A program made the position numbers and the translations under genes. Shown piece after piece: positions 10,184 to 18,013 of a DNA stretch of 64,000 nucleotides; position 1 is the stretch's first letter; each line of letters starts with the position of its first letter. The notes under the pieces were generated by a model. It ran no database searches and had not been told where the DNA came from. It worked only from the letters and a program-made list of their open reading frames with translations. This DNA is from Pseudomonadota bacterium (GTDB lineage Bacteria > Pseudomonadota > Gammaproteobacteria > Xanthomonadales > Xanthomonadaceae). The stretch covers positions 1 to 64,000 of the forward strand of contig JAFEBV010000014.1 in NCBI GenBank assembly GCA_018242485.1. The letters run 5' to 3'.

Positions 10184-10597
10184 ATGCGACATGGTTTCAG
10201 GCTTTTGCTGATTTCATCGTTCGTACTGATGTCGGCCTGCGGGTCCGACCGCGTGCTGCTAGGCGCGGACGCGTTACCTCCGGAACAGCGCGTAAGGCTG
10301 ATCGACGAAAATATGCATTTCGGATCTGGTAGGGGGTTCTATATCGCCAGAGTTGATGGGAAATGGCGCGGCTTGGGTGCGGTCAAGGCGTACGAATTGT
10401 CGCCCGGCATCCATACGCTCACCGTTGTCGCCGTGGATGGAAGGAGCGGAGGCGGTGTTACACGTCGTTATGATTTCGCCGCCGGCCAAACCTATTCCCT
10501 GCACGGTGAATTCGGCCAGCAGCAGGGTAATCGAATACCGTACCGAATCTGGGTCGTGGATGACTCGAACGGTCAGAATTTGCTACCGCTTCACTAG
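10184..10597 (+). CDS. Predicted lipoprotein of unknown function
   Basis: 137 aa. An N-terminal signal with lipobox LMSAC puts the lipidated cysteine at residue 19, followed by Gly-Ser. The mature part is short and has alternating hydrophobic segments ([27 protein letters not shown]) suggestive of a small beta-sandwich, somewhat like PEGA-type domains. It lies 38 bp after murA and ends 19 bp before the convergent DUF3108 gene. Codon use looks less GC-rich than that of its neighbours, so it may be a later acquisition. I do not recognise the family. Confidence 0.75.
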   Translation: MRHGFRLLLISSFVLMSACGSDRVLLGADALPPEQRVRLIDENMHFGSGRGFYIARVDGKWRGLGAVKAYELSPGIHTLTVVAVDGRSGGGVTRRYDFAAGQTYSLHGEFGQQQGNRIPYRIWVVDDSNGQNLLPLH

Positions 10598-10616
10598 CGG
10601 TGGAGGCACGATTCCC

Positions 10617-11330
10617 TCAGCGCACCACCGACACCAGACTGGCCTGCCACGACTCGCCGTTGGGCTCGTTCTGCACGATGCGCACCGGGACGTAGCCGTT
10701 GTCCATGCCGAACCAGTAGGCGGTGACGCGGCCGTTGGGGGTGTCGCGCTGGCGGGTGACGACGAGGGTGCGCAGCGAGCCGGCGGGCACGGTCAGCATC
10801 TGCTCCTTGCCGACCACGTAACGCTGGATCTCGACACTGCTGCGGGTGGCGACCGGGTAGGAAAGGGTGCCGCGCTTGCCGTCGGCGAGGTCGCGGGCGA
10901 TGGCGAGGGTGACCGAGTTTTGATCGAGCACGCCGGCCTGGAAGGGAAAACTCTGCTCGCGCTTCTTGTTGCGGATCACGATGCTGCGTGTGGCCGGATC
11001 CACGTCCACCGAGCGGTTGCTGGATTTGAGCAGGGTGGACATGCGGTAGCGGTAGCTGCGCAGTTGCAGCACGCCGTCGGTGTCCTGCAGCAGCGAGGAT
11101 TCCTCCACGTTGGCCGCGGCCAGCGCCGCCACGCCGTGGGTGCCGCGGGTGGTCTGGTCGTATTCCCAGCCGCCGGCGGCCGGGCGCAGGCTGAAGGTGG
11201 CATCGCCGATCACGTCGCCGCTGCGCGCCATCTGGTAGTTGGCGGTGAAAGGCTTGAGCGTGGCGGCGGCGTTGGCCGACATGCACGGCACGGCGAGCGC
11301 AAGCAAGGCGGTGGCGAGAAATTTTTTCAT
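10617..11330 (-). CDS. DUF3108 periplasmic protein
   Basis: 237 aa with a clear Sec signal peptide (about 1-22, ending SANA-A). The remainder matches the pattern of DUF3108: FTANYQMARSGDVIGDATFSL, GTLSYPVATRSSVEIQRYVV and YWFGMDNGYVPVRIVQNE. The function of this family is not established; a beta-rich envelope protein is likely. It begins 2 bp after the purN stop on the same strand, so it is probably cotranscribed with purN, an arrangement often seen in this group. Confidence 0.85.
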   Translation of the reverse strand: MKKFLATALLALAVPCMSANAAATLKPFTANYQMARSGDVIGDATFSLRPAAGGWEYDQTTRGTHGVAALAAANVEESSLLQDTDGVLQLRSYRYRMSTLLKSSNRSVDVDPATRSIVIRNKKREQSFPFQAGVLDQNSVTLAIARDLADGKRGTLSYPVATRSSVEIQRYVVGKEQMLTVPAGSLRTLVVTRQRDTPNGRVTAYWFGMDNGYVPVRIVQNEPNGESWQASLVSVVR

Positions 11331-11332
11331 GG

Positions 11333-12061
11333 TCAGGCGACGTGGGCTGGATCGTGGAGTTGGTCGTCTGCGCCCAGCAACAGCGGCGCGGCGAGGGGGC
11401 GACTATCCACCAGCACGGCTGAACCGCGCTGCAAGATGCGACCGGCGGCGAGCAGGCGCACGCAGGCGACCAGCAGCGGATGCTCGCGCGCGAGCACGCG
11501 CTCGGCGAGGATCGTGGGCGTTTCGCCGGCAAGGATCGGCACCCGCGCCTGCGCGATGATCGGGCCGGCATCCAGCGCCGGGATGACGTAATGCACGCTG
11601 GCGCCGTGCGCGGCTTCGCCGTCCGCAAGGGCGCGCGCATGCGTGCGCAAGCCGGGGTATTTCGGCAGCAGGGACGGGTGGATGTTGACGATGCGTCCGG
11701 CGTAACGTGCGACCGCTGCGTGCGTGAGGATGCGCAGGTAACCGGCGCACACGACCAGATCCGGCGCGACGGCATCGACGGCATCGAACAGTGCCGCATC
11801 GAAGTCTTCGCGCGTGGCATGCGCCTTCGGATCGATGGCGATGGCCGGCACGCCCACGGCGCGAGCACGCTCCAACGCAGGCGCGTTCGCGCGGTCGGAG
11901 AACACACCGGCGATGACGTAGCCCGATGTCGGCGCGGCGTCGAGCAATGCCTGCAGATTGCTGCCGCGGCCGGAGGCGAGGACGGCGAGGCGCAGGCTGC
12001 GGGACTCGGGACTCGGGACTCGGGATTCGGGCGGACGCGCTGGAAAATATCGGGATGGCAT
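11333..12061 (-). CDS. purN: Phosphoribosylglycinamide formyltransferase PurN, repeat-derived 5' end
   Basis: Formyl-THF-dependent GAR transformylase of purine synthesis. The conserved part begins LRLAVLASGRGSNLQ. Catalytic Asn, His and Asp are found in NIHPSLLPKYPGLRTH and HYVIPALDAGPII. Total length from the ATG at 12061 is 242 aa. The first 22 codons include the heptamer array 12001-12031 (peptide [11 protein letters not shown]), so this start is uncertain: there is no good Shine-Dalgarno before it. The codon where the conserved enzyme begins is CTG, not ATG, GTG or TTG. Either a repeat-coded N-terminal extension is tolerated or a CTG start is used. Confidence 0.88.
   Translation of the reverse strand: MPSRYFPARPPESRVPSPESRSLRLAVLASGRGSNLQALLDAAPTSGYVIAGVFSDRANAPALERARAVGVPAIAIDPKAHATREDFDAALFDAVDAVAPDLVVCAGYLRILTHAAVARYAGRIVNIHPSLLPKYPGLRTHARALADGEAAHGASVHYVIPALDAGPIIAQARVPILAGETPTILAERVLAREHPLLVACVRLLAAGRILQRGSAVLVDSRPLAAPLLLGADDQLHDPAHVA
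12001..12031. repeat. Heptamer array inside the purN 5' region
   Basis: About four GGGACTC/GGGATTC units, the same family as the arrays at 19536-19692 and 24606-24808. It overlaps the first codons of purN as annotated. A change of one unit would shift the purN frame if translation starts upstream. Confidence 0.85.
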
Positions 12062-12128
12062 GACTCGAATGGCGCACAGGGACGTGTCGTGGTGGCATGC
12101 GTCCACACCGTCATGCGGTGCGTTCAGA

Positions 12129-12159
12129 CCTCCCCTTCAAGGGGAGGGTTGGGTGGGGA
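12129..12159. repeat. REP-like palindrome between purN and purM
   Basis: Arms CCTCCCCTT and AAGGGGAGG are joined directly and followed by GTTGGGTGGGG, the same family as the elements at 19723, 24817 and 60148. It lies in the 187-bp gap between the purM stop and the purN start; no promoter or terminator was recognised there. Confidence 0.8.
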
Positions 12160-12248
12160 TGGTGTCCCTTGCCCCCGCATCCATGGATCGTGCTTGCAAT
12201 GGGGCTGATTCGTGGTCGGGAAGGCGCTGGGATTCTGGCAACATGGCC

Positions 12249-13343
12249 TCACCCGATCCGCACGCGCTCGTCGCCGTCGCGGGCCACCACCTGTCCGATG
12301 GCGTGGTGGCGCAGACCCATGCGATCCAGTGCCGTGCCGATCGCGTGCGCCATCTCGCGCGCGACCACCAGCACGAATCCCGTTCCGCAGTTGAAAGTTC
12401 GCCACATCTCCTGCCGCGGCACCGCGCCCTCGCGTTGCAGCCAGTCGAACACCGGCGGCAGCACGATGCTGGACGCCTCGATATCCAGCCCGAGGCCGTC
12501 GGGGATCACGCGGATGATGTTCTCGGTCAGCCCGCCGCCGGTGATGTGCGCCATCGCGTGCACATCCTCGCGCCACTCGCCACGCAGCAATTCCAGCATC
12601 GGTTTGACGTAGATCGAGGTCGGCGCCATCAGCGCATCGGCCAGCTTCACCCCGCCCACGTCCAGATCCAAGGGGTTGCCGGCGCGGGCGAGGATACGTC
12701 GGATCAATGAGTAACCGTTGGAATGCGGGCCGCTGGAGGCGATGCCGAGCAGCACGTCGCCGGCGTGAACCTTGGCGCCGTCGAGCACGTCGGATTTTTC
12801 CACCGCGCCGACGCAGAAACCGGCCAGATCGTATTCGCCCGGCGGGTACATGTCCGGCATCTCCGCGGTTTCACCGCCGATCAACGCGCAGCCGGCCAGT
12901 TCGCAGCCCTTGGCAATCCCGCCGACCACCGCGACCGTGGTCGCCACGTCGAGCTTGCCGGTGGCGAAATAGTCGAGGAAGAACAGCGGCTCGGCGCCCT
13001 GCACCAGCACGTCGTTGACGCACATGCCGACCAGATCGATGCCGATGGAGTCGTGGCGACCCAGTTGCTGCGCGAGTTTGAGCTTGGTGCCCACGCCGTC
13101 GGTGCCCGACACCAGCACCGGCTCGCGGTACTTGCCGGCGATATTGAACAACGCGCCGAAGCCGCCCAGCCCGCCCATCACTTCCGGGCGGAAGGTGCGC
13201 GCGACCAGTGGCTTGATGCCTTCGACCACGGCCTCGCCGGCATCGATGTCCACCCCGGCGTCGCGGTAGGTGAGCGGGGTGGCGGGCGAAGTCGGCGAGG
13301 GCAAGGGAGGCTCCGGAGGGCGCGTTGTCGTCGAAACCACCAT
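12249..13343 (-). CDS. purM: Phosphoribosylformylglycinamidine cyclo-ligase PurM
   Basis: 364 aa from the ATG at 13343. PurM closes the imidazole ring to give AIR. Family motifs are [44 protein letters not shown] and [14 protein letters not shown]. Alternative start: TTG at 13304 is preceded by GGAG at 6-nt spacing and would give 351 aa, nearer the usual length. A TAGAAT hexamer overlaps the ATG at 13343, which would be an odd place for a -10 box if that ATG were used. The gene is divergent from the DUF2066 gene. Confidence 0.93.
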   Translation of the reverse strand: MVVSTTTRPPEPPLPSPTSPATPLTYRDAGVDIDAGEAVVEGIKPLVARTFRPEVMGGLGGFGALFNIAGKYREPVLVSGTDGVGTKLKLAQQLGRHDSIGIDLVGMCVNDVLVQGAEPLFFLDYFATGKLDVATTVAVVGGIAKGCELAGCALIGGETAEMPDMYPPGEYDLAGFCVGAVEKSDVLDGAKVHAGDVLLGIASSGPHSNGYSLIRRILARAGNPLDLDVGGVKLADALMAPTSIYVKPMLELLRGEWREDVHAMAHITGGGLTENIIRVIPDGLGLDIEASSIVLPPVFDWLQREGAVPRQEMWRTFNCGTGFVLVVAREMAHAIGTALDRMGLRHHAIGQVVARDGDERVRIG

Positions 13344-13396
13344 TCTACCAGCCCCTCTGCGGCATAATCGGCGCGTTCTGGTTTTCGGATTCGCGC

Positions 13397-14449
13397 ATGC
13401 ACATCGCCGTCGTCCGCTGTTTTGCCATCCTCCTGCTGGTTTTTGGTTTGCTCGTCGCCGGTTCCGCGTGGGCGGACGACGGGGTGCTGTATCAGGGCAC
13501 GGTGCCGATCAACAATGCGTCCGCCGGCGAACGCGCCGGCGCGGTGCAGCGCGCCTTGCTGCAGGTGATCGGCAAGCTCACCGGTCAGCGCAATCCGGCC
13601 AGTCTGCCGCAGGTGCGTGGCCTGCTGGGCGGCGCGGCGGGCATGGTGGTCGAGTCCCACGTCACCACCGATCAGGAAACCATCAACGGCGCGCCGATCT
13701 ATCGCCAACGCATGATCGTGCGCTTCGACCGTAACGCGGTGGATGGGCTGATCGCCGGTTCCGGACTGCCCTCGTGGCCCGGCCCGCGCGCGCCGGTGGT
13801 GCTGTGGCTGGTGATCGACGATGGGCACGGGCCACGGCTGGTGGGGTCGGCGCATGTCAACGTGGTCAAGTCGCTCACCGACCGCGGCAACGAGCGCGGC
13901 ATCGGCTTCGTGCTGCCGGCTGGCAGTGTGATGGAATCGCAGGTCGCCCTGCTGGCCTCGGGCATCGGCCCGGCGCAGGCGGTGGTGCTGCCATCGGCCA
14001 ATTACGGGCCGATCCAGTTGATCGGCCGGCTCACGCGCACCGCCGGTGGCTGGCGGGCGCAGTGGATCCTGCTCGATGGCGGCATCGAGCTGGCACGCTG
14101 GGGCGAAACCAACGGCGACGCGCGGCTGGCGATGGCCGACGGTGCCGATGCCGCCGCCGACGCGCTGGCGAAAAAGTACGCGAAAGTCGTGGTCGCCAGC
14201 CCGCCGGGCACGTTCACGGTGGACATCGACGGCATCCGCAGCGGCGACGATTACGTGCGTGCGATGGGCTACCTGCAGGGCATCGGCATCGTCCGCCGCA
14301 TCGTGCTGCTGGGCGTGACCAACGATCGCCTGCACATGCAGCTCGATCTGGCCACCGGCGTGGAAGGATTGCGCAACGTGGTCGCGGTCGGGCAGGTGCT
14401 GGCCGCCGATCCGGATCCGGCAGCCACGGTATTCCATCTGCGGCCGTGA
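13397..14449 (+). CDS. DUF2066 domain protein
   Basis: 350 aa. A signal peptide or anchor at about 1-30 (ending GSAWA-DD) is followed by the DUF2066 region ([36 protein letters not shown]). The family has no established function; it is found beside purM, perM and hda in many gammaproteobacteria, as here. A CATAAT hexamer at 13363-13368 could be its -10 box. The stop overlaps the next gene by 4 bp (GTGA). Confidence 0.85.
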   Translation: MHIAVVRCFAILLLVFGLLVAGSAWADDGVLYQGTVPINNASAGERAGAVQRALLQVIGKLTGQRNPASLPQVRGLLGGAAGMVVESHVTTDQETINGAPIYRQRMIVRFDRNAVDGLIAGSGLPSWPGPRAPVVLWLVIDDGHGPRLVGSAHVNVVKSLTDRGNERGIGFVLPAGSVMESQVALLASGIGPAQAVVLPSANYGPIQLIGRLTRTAGGWRAQWILLDGGIELARWGETNGDARLAMADGADAAADALAKKYAKVVVASPPGTFTVDIDGIRSGDDYVRAMGYLQGIGIVRRIVLLGVTNDRLHMQLDLATGVEGLRNVVAVGQVLAADPDPAATVFHLRP

Positions 14450-15021
14450 ACCTGCGCCAGCTCCCCAACCTCATCACCGGCCTGCGCATGGCGTTGGTAG
14501 CGCCGCTGCTGTGGTGCCTGGATGCCGGGGCGTACCGTTGGGCGCTGGGGCTGGCGCTGGTGGCTGGGGGATCCGATGCCCTCGACGGCTGGCTCGCCAA
14601 ACGCTTCGATTGGCGCACGCCGCTGGGCAGTCTGCTCGATCCGGTCGCCGACAAGCTGCTGCTCGCCGGCAGTTTCATCGGCCTGTGGCTGGTGGAGGCC
14701 GTACCCGAGTGGCTGGTGGCGTTGGTGATCGGTCGCGACGTGGTGATCGTGGCCGGCGCGGTGGCCTACCATAACCTCATCGGACCGGTGCAGGGCGATC
14801 CCACGAGGGTCAGCAAGGCGACCACGGTGGCGCAGATCGCACTGGTGCTGGCGTTGTTGTCCGGGTTGGCGATCGCCCCGTTGCCCGCAGGTGTGGGGCT
14901 GGGGATGATCGCCGTCGTGGCGGCGTTGACGATCGCCAGCGGGATCGACTACGTGGTGCGCTGGGGCTTGCGTGCACGGCGCCATTTCCGCGACGGGAGT
15001 GCGCGCCTTGGCCGGAAATGA
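14446..15021 (+). CDS. CDP-alcohol phosphatidyltransferase family protein
   Basis: 191 aa membrane enzyme of phospholipid head-group transfer. The CDP-OH-P motif is present: SDALDGWLAKR followed by GSLLDPVADK supplies the paired aspartates D-x2-DG-x2-A-x-R-x8-G-x3-D-x3-D. About five or six hydrophobic helices follow. The start is GTG at 14446, overlapping the DUF2066 stop. It resembles PgsA or cardiolipin-type enzymes, but the exact alcohol substrate cannot be read from sequence and the genome's main pgsA may lie elsewhere. Confidence 0.85.
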   Translation: MNLRQLPNLITGLRMALVAPLLWCLDAGAYRWALGLALVAGGSDALDGWLAKRFDWRTPLGSLLDPVADKLLLAGSFIGLWLVEAVPEWLVALVIGRDVVIVAGAVAYHNLIGPVQGDPTRVSKATTVAQIALVLALLSGLAIAPLPAGVGLGMIAVVAALTIASGIDYVVRWGLRARRHFRDGSARLGRK

Positions 15022-15031
15022 GGTGACAGCC

Positions 15032-16192
15032 ATGGATCCTTCGATCGTCGAATCCGCCGCCATCTCCGCGACCGCCGAGGGCCGCCGCCGCGAATGGCTG
15101 GTCATCGCCGTCGTCGCCGGCGTACTGATCTGGCTGCTGGCGCCGGTGCTGGTACCGTTCGCGATCTCGGCCTTCTTCGGCTACCTCGGCGATCCGCTGG
15201 CCGATCGGCTCGAGCGTGCGCGCCTGAGCCGTACCGCCTCGGTGTCGCTGGTGTTTCTGGCGATGACCCTGCTGGCCGGACTGGCGCTGTTCTTCCTGCT
15301 GCCCGTGGTGGGCGGGCAGGTGAGCCATTTCGTCGCGCAGATGCCGGTGTACGCCGAGTGGGTGCGCGGTACGGCATTGCCGTGGGTCGACGCGCACGTC
15401 CATGTGGATCTCTCGCCCTACCTCGACCCGCAGCAACTGGTGGAAATGCTGCGCAAGCACTGGCAGGACGCCGGGGTGGCGACCAGTTTTCTCGGCCAGG
15501 TTTCGCGTTCGGGCATGGTCATGATCCAGGTGATCTCCACCGTGCTGCTGGTGCCGGTGCTGTCGTTCTATTTCCTGCGCGACTGGGACGTACTGGTCGA
15601 GCGCATCGACATGCTGCTGCCGCGGGCGATCGAGCCGACCATCGCGCGGCTGGCGCGGCAATCCGACGAGATGCTCGGCGGCTTCGTGCGCGGGCAGTTG
15701 CTGGTGATGATGTGCATGGGCGGGTGGTACGCCATCGCGTTGTGGATGGTCGGGCTTGATCTGGCCCTGCTGATCGGCCTGATCACCGGAATGCTCAGTT
15801 TCGTGCCTTACCTCGGGGTGACCATCGGCATCTGCGTGAGCGTGATGGCCGCGCTGGTGCAATACGGCGATTTCCAGCATGTGCTGCTGGTCGCCGGCGC
15901 ATTCGCCATCGGGCAGACACTGGAATCGTTCGTGCTGGTGCCGCGGCTGGTCGGCGACAAGATCGGCATGCACCCGGTCGGGGTGATCTTCGCCCTGATG
16001 GCCGGCGGGCAGTTGTTCGGTTTCCTAGGTGTGCTGCTGGCGCTGCCGATGTCGGCCATCGCGATGGTGCTGCTGCGCTACGCCCACGAACGCTATACCG
16101 CCAGCCGCCTGTATGTCGGTCGTCAGGGCGCGTCGGCGATGCCGTCGGATGATGCGCCCGTCGATGGCGAAGCGCCGCCATCGGCGTGTTAG
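15032..16192 (+). CDS. AI-2E family transporter (PerM-like)
   Basis: 386 aa polytopic inner-membrane protein of the PerM/YdgG superfamily. Two helices lie at the N-terminus, then a soluble segment (about 100-165), then a cluster of helices with the conserved LPYLG-like phrase FVPYLGVTIGI and VLVPRLVGDKIGMHPV. Family members are described as AI-2 exporters or Na+/H+ antiporters; the substrate here is unknown. The ATG at 15032 follows GAGGTGA. It is 10 bp after the CDP-alcohol transferase and probably in the same operon. Confidence 0.87.
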   Translation: MDPSIVESAAISATAEGRRREWLVIAVVAGVLIWLLAPVLVPFAISAFFGYLGDPLADRLERARLSRTASVSLVFLAMTLLAGLALFFLLPVVGGQVSHFVAQMPVYAEWVRGTALPWVDAHVHVDLSPYLDPQQLVEMLRKHWQDAGVATSFLGQVSRSGMVMIQVISTVLLVPVLSFYFLRDWDVLVERIDMLLPRAIEPTIARLARQSDEMLGGFVRGQLLVMMCMGGWYAIALWMVGLDLALLIGLITGMLSFVPYLGVTIGICVSVMAALVQYGDFQHVLLVAGAFAIGQTLESFVLVPRLVGDKIGMHPVGVIFALMAGGQLFGFLGVLLALPMSAIAMVLLRYAHERYTASRLYVGRQGASAMPSDDAPVDGEAPPSAC

Positions 16193-16239
16193 ACAGCGCA
16201 AATCCGCTGCATCAATCCCTTCATGCGAGGACCAACACG

Positions 16240-16704
16240 ATGACCAGTTCCATACGTACCTGCTTCTGGTTCCGTGACGGCCGCGGTCGTGAAGCCGCAG
16301 AGTTTTACTGCACCCTGATTCCCGGAAGCCGGATCGAGGCGGCCTTCGATATCTCCGGAGATGGTGCTTCATGGCTAGTCGACTTCACGCTGGGCGGGGT
16401 GCCGTACCAGATACTCGATGCAGGCCCGATGTTCACCTTGTCCGAGGCCGTGTCGATTTCGGTCGAGACGGATGATCAGGCTGAGACCGATAGGCTCTGG
16501 TTGGCGCTAACCTCGAATGGCGGCGAGGGGAGCCACTGCGGCTGGCTCAAGGATCGCTACGGGGTGTCGTGGCAGGTTTTCCCGAGGCGGTTGACCGAAT
16601 TGACATTGAGTGCCGACAAGAAGGTGTCGGCAAAGGCGATTGCGGCGATGATGAAGCAGAAGAAGATCGACATTGCCGAAATCGAAGCGGCGGTTCGTGC
16701 CTGA
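16240..16704 (+). CDS. VOC-fold protein, 3-demethylubiquinone methyltransferase-like (PhnB type)
   Basis: 154 aa. The beginning IRTCFWFRDGRGREAAEFYCTLIPGSRI and the tail LKDRYGVSWQVFPRRL match the PhnB/3-dmu-9_3-mt branch of the vicinal oxygen chelate fold. Members of this branch are often mis-named methyltransferases, and the true activity is unknown. The ATG at 16240 gives the family N-terminus. Its codon use is less GC-rich than that of the flanking genes, and it sits between perM and hda, which are normally adjacent, so insertion by transfer is likely. Confidence 0.82.
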   Translation: MTSSIRTCFWFRDGRGREAAEFYCTLIPGSRIEAAFDISGDGASWLVDFTLGGVPYQILDAGPMFTLSEAVSISVETDDQAETDRLWLALTSNGGEGSHCGWLKDRYGVSWQVFPRRLTELTLSADKKVSAKAIAAMMKQKKIDIAEIEAAVRA

Positions 16705-16791
16705 ACGTCCACGGCTTGGCAATTCCTTCGAGCTGACGCCGCTTTGCGGTGTGGCTAAACACCGACGATGATTCTGCGCGCGTCCTGAAAC

Positions 16792-17487
16792 GTGAATTCA
16801 CCGCAACTGCCACTCGGGCTGAGCTTCCCGCGCGACCAGCGGCTGGACAGCTATCGCGATGCGCCGGACGGCCTGCTGCCGACCCTCGCAGGCATCGCTG
16901 CGGGCAGCGGTGACGGCGCATTCATCGCCGGCGCGGCAGGAGCGGGGAAAACCCACCTGTTGCTGGCGACCTGTGCGCAGGCGGCGGCTGCCGGAATGTC
17001 CATGACCTACCTCCCGCTGCGTGCATTCGGCGCGCACGCTGCTGCCGCGCTGGCAGGGCAGGGCACCGTGCGGCTGGCTTGCGTGGACGATGTGGATGCG
17101 ATCCTCGATCAGCACGCCGCCGAAGTGGCTCTGTTCGAATTGCACAACCGCGTGCGCGATGCCGGTGGCGCGCTGCTGTACGCCGCCAGCGCCATGCCCG
17201 CGCAACTGCCGGTAGCGTTGCCCGACCTGCGTTCGCGGCTGGCCCAAGGCGCGCGCTTTGCGCTGGGGCTGCCCGATGAGGTGCTGCGGCGACAGATCCT
17301 GCGCGAGCGTGCCGTGCTGCGCGGGCTGGAACTGGATGGCGCGGTGCTCGACTACCTGTTCCGCCGCGTGGATCGCGATCTGACCTCGCTCACCGTGCTG
17401 CTCGATCGCCTCGATCGCGCCTCGCTGGCGGCGCAACGGCGCATCACCGTGCCGTTCCTCAAAAGCGTGCTCGATCCGGCGGCGTGA
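16792..17487 (+). CDS. hda: DnaA-related regulatory protein Hda
   Basis: 231 aa AAA+ protein. With the sliding clamp, Hda stimulates ATP hydrolysis by DnaA and prevents re-initiation. The N-terminal QLPLGLSF is a clamp-binding motif. Walker A is GAAGAGKT, and CVDDVDAI is Walker B-like. Sensor and arginine-finger regions (LRSRLAQGARFAL; RRVDRDLTSLTVLLDRLD) follow. The start is GTG at 16792. It lies 87 bp after the VOC gene. Confidence 0.92.
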   Translation: MNSPQLPLGLSFPRDQRLDSYRDAPDGLLPTLAGIAAGSGDGAFIAGAAGAGKTHLLLATCAQAAAAGMSMTYLPLRAFGAHAAAALAGQGTVRLACVDDVDAILDQHAAEVALFELHNRVRDAGGALLYAASAMPAQLPVALPDLRSRLAQGARFALGLPDEVLRRQILRERAVLRGLELDGAVLDYLFRRVDRDLTSLTVLLDRLDRASLAAQRRITVPFLKSVLDPAA

Positions 17488-17535
17488 ATTTCAGAGCCGT
17501 TCGGAGTCTTGATATCTGTCGGGTAATCATTTGCC

Positions 17536-17563
17536 TTGACAATAGTTTTTTTGGCATTAGAAT
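17536..17563 (+). promoter_or_regulatory. Sigma-70 promoter of the marR-efflux operon
   Basis: TTGACA (17536-17541), a 16-bp spacer and TAGAAT (17558-17563). The predicted transcript start is about 17570, at or just before the marR ATG (17571), so the mRNA may be leaderless. The -35 box lies inside a short imperfect dyad TTGCCTTGACAA that could be a MarR-type operator for autorepression; that part is inference. Confidence 0.6.
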
Positions 17564-17570
17564 GCGCGGC

Positions 17571-18008
17571 ATGAAACGTGCCACCCCCGTCAGTGCATCC
17601 AACATCTGCCTGCTGGTGCGGCAGGTGCGCGACGGCTTGGCGCGCTGGATCGAGCAGGATCTGGCCGATCAAGGCCACGCGCTCACCCTCAGTCAGTTTC
17701 TCGTGCTGCGCAAACTCGACACGCTCGGGCCGATGTCGGCGATCGACCTGTCGCGGGCGATCGACCACAACCCCGGCGCGATGACCCGCCTGCTCGACCG
17801 GCTGGAGGAACAAAATCTGCTGCAACGTCAGCCGGTGGTCGGCGACCGACGTGCTTTGCGCATCGAACTGACCAGCGAAGGCGCGGCGCTGTCGCGGCAG
17901 TTGCGCACATGCGCCGAGCGCGCGGCCGATCATGCCCTGCGCAACCTCAGCACGCCCGAGCGCGAGCAGTTCGTGAGCCTGCTGCAACGCGTCCACGCTT
18001 CCTTGTGA
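17571..18008 (+). CDS. MarR-family transcriptional regulator
   Basis: 145 aa winged-helix regulator. Core: LTLSQFLVLRKLDTLGPMSAIDLSRAIDHNPGAMTRLLDRLEEQNLLQRQPVVGDRRALRIELT, with the DxR wing GDRRALRI. ATG 17571 was chosen over ATG 17562 because the latter falls inside the -10 box. It is first in an operon with an outer-membrane factor, EmrA and EmrB, so it is probably the local repressor, relieved by hydrophobic toxic compounds as in EmrR/MprA systems. Confidence 0.88.
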   Translation: MKRATPVSASNICLLVRQVRDGLARWIEQDLADQGHALTLSQFLVLRKLDTLGPMSAIDLSRAIDHNPGAMTRLLDRLEEQNLLQRQPVVGDRRALRIELTSEGAALSRQLRTCAERAADHALRNLSTPEREQFVSLLQRVHASL

Positions 18009-18013
18009 ATCCG

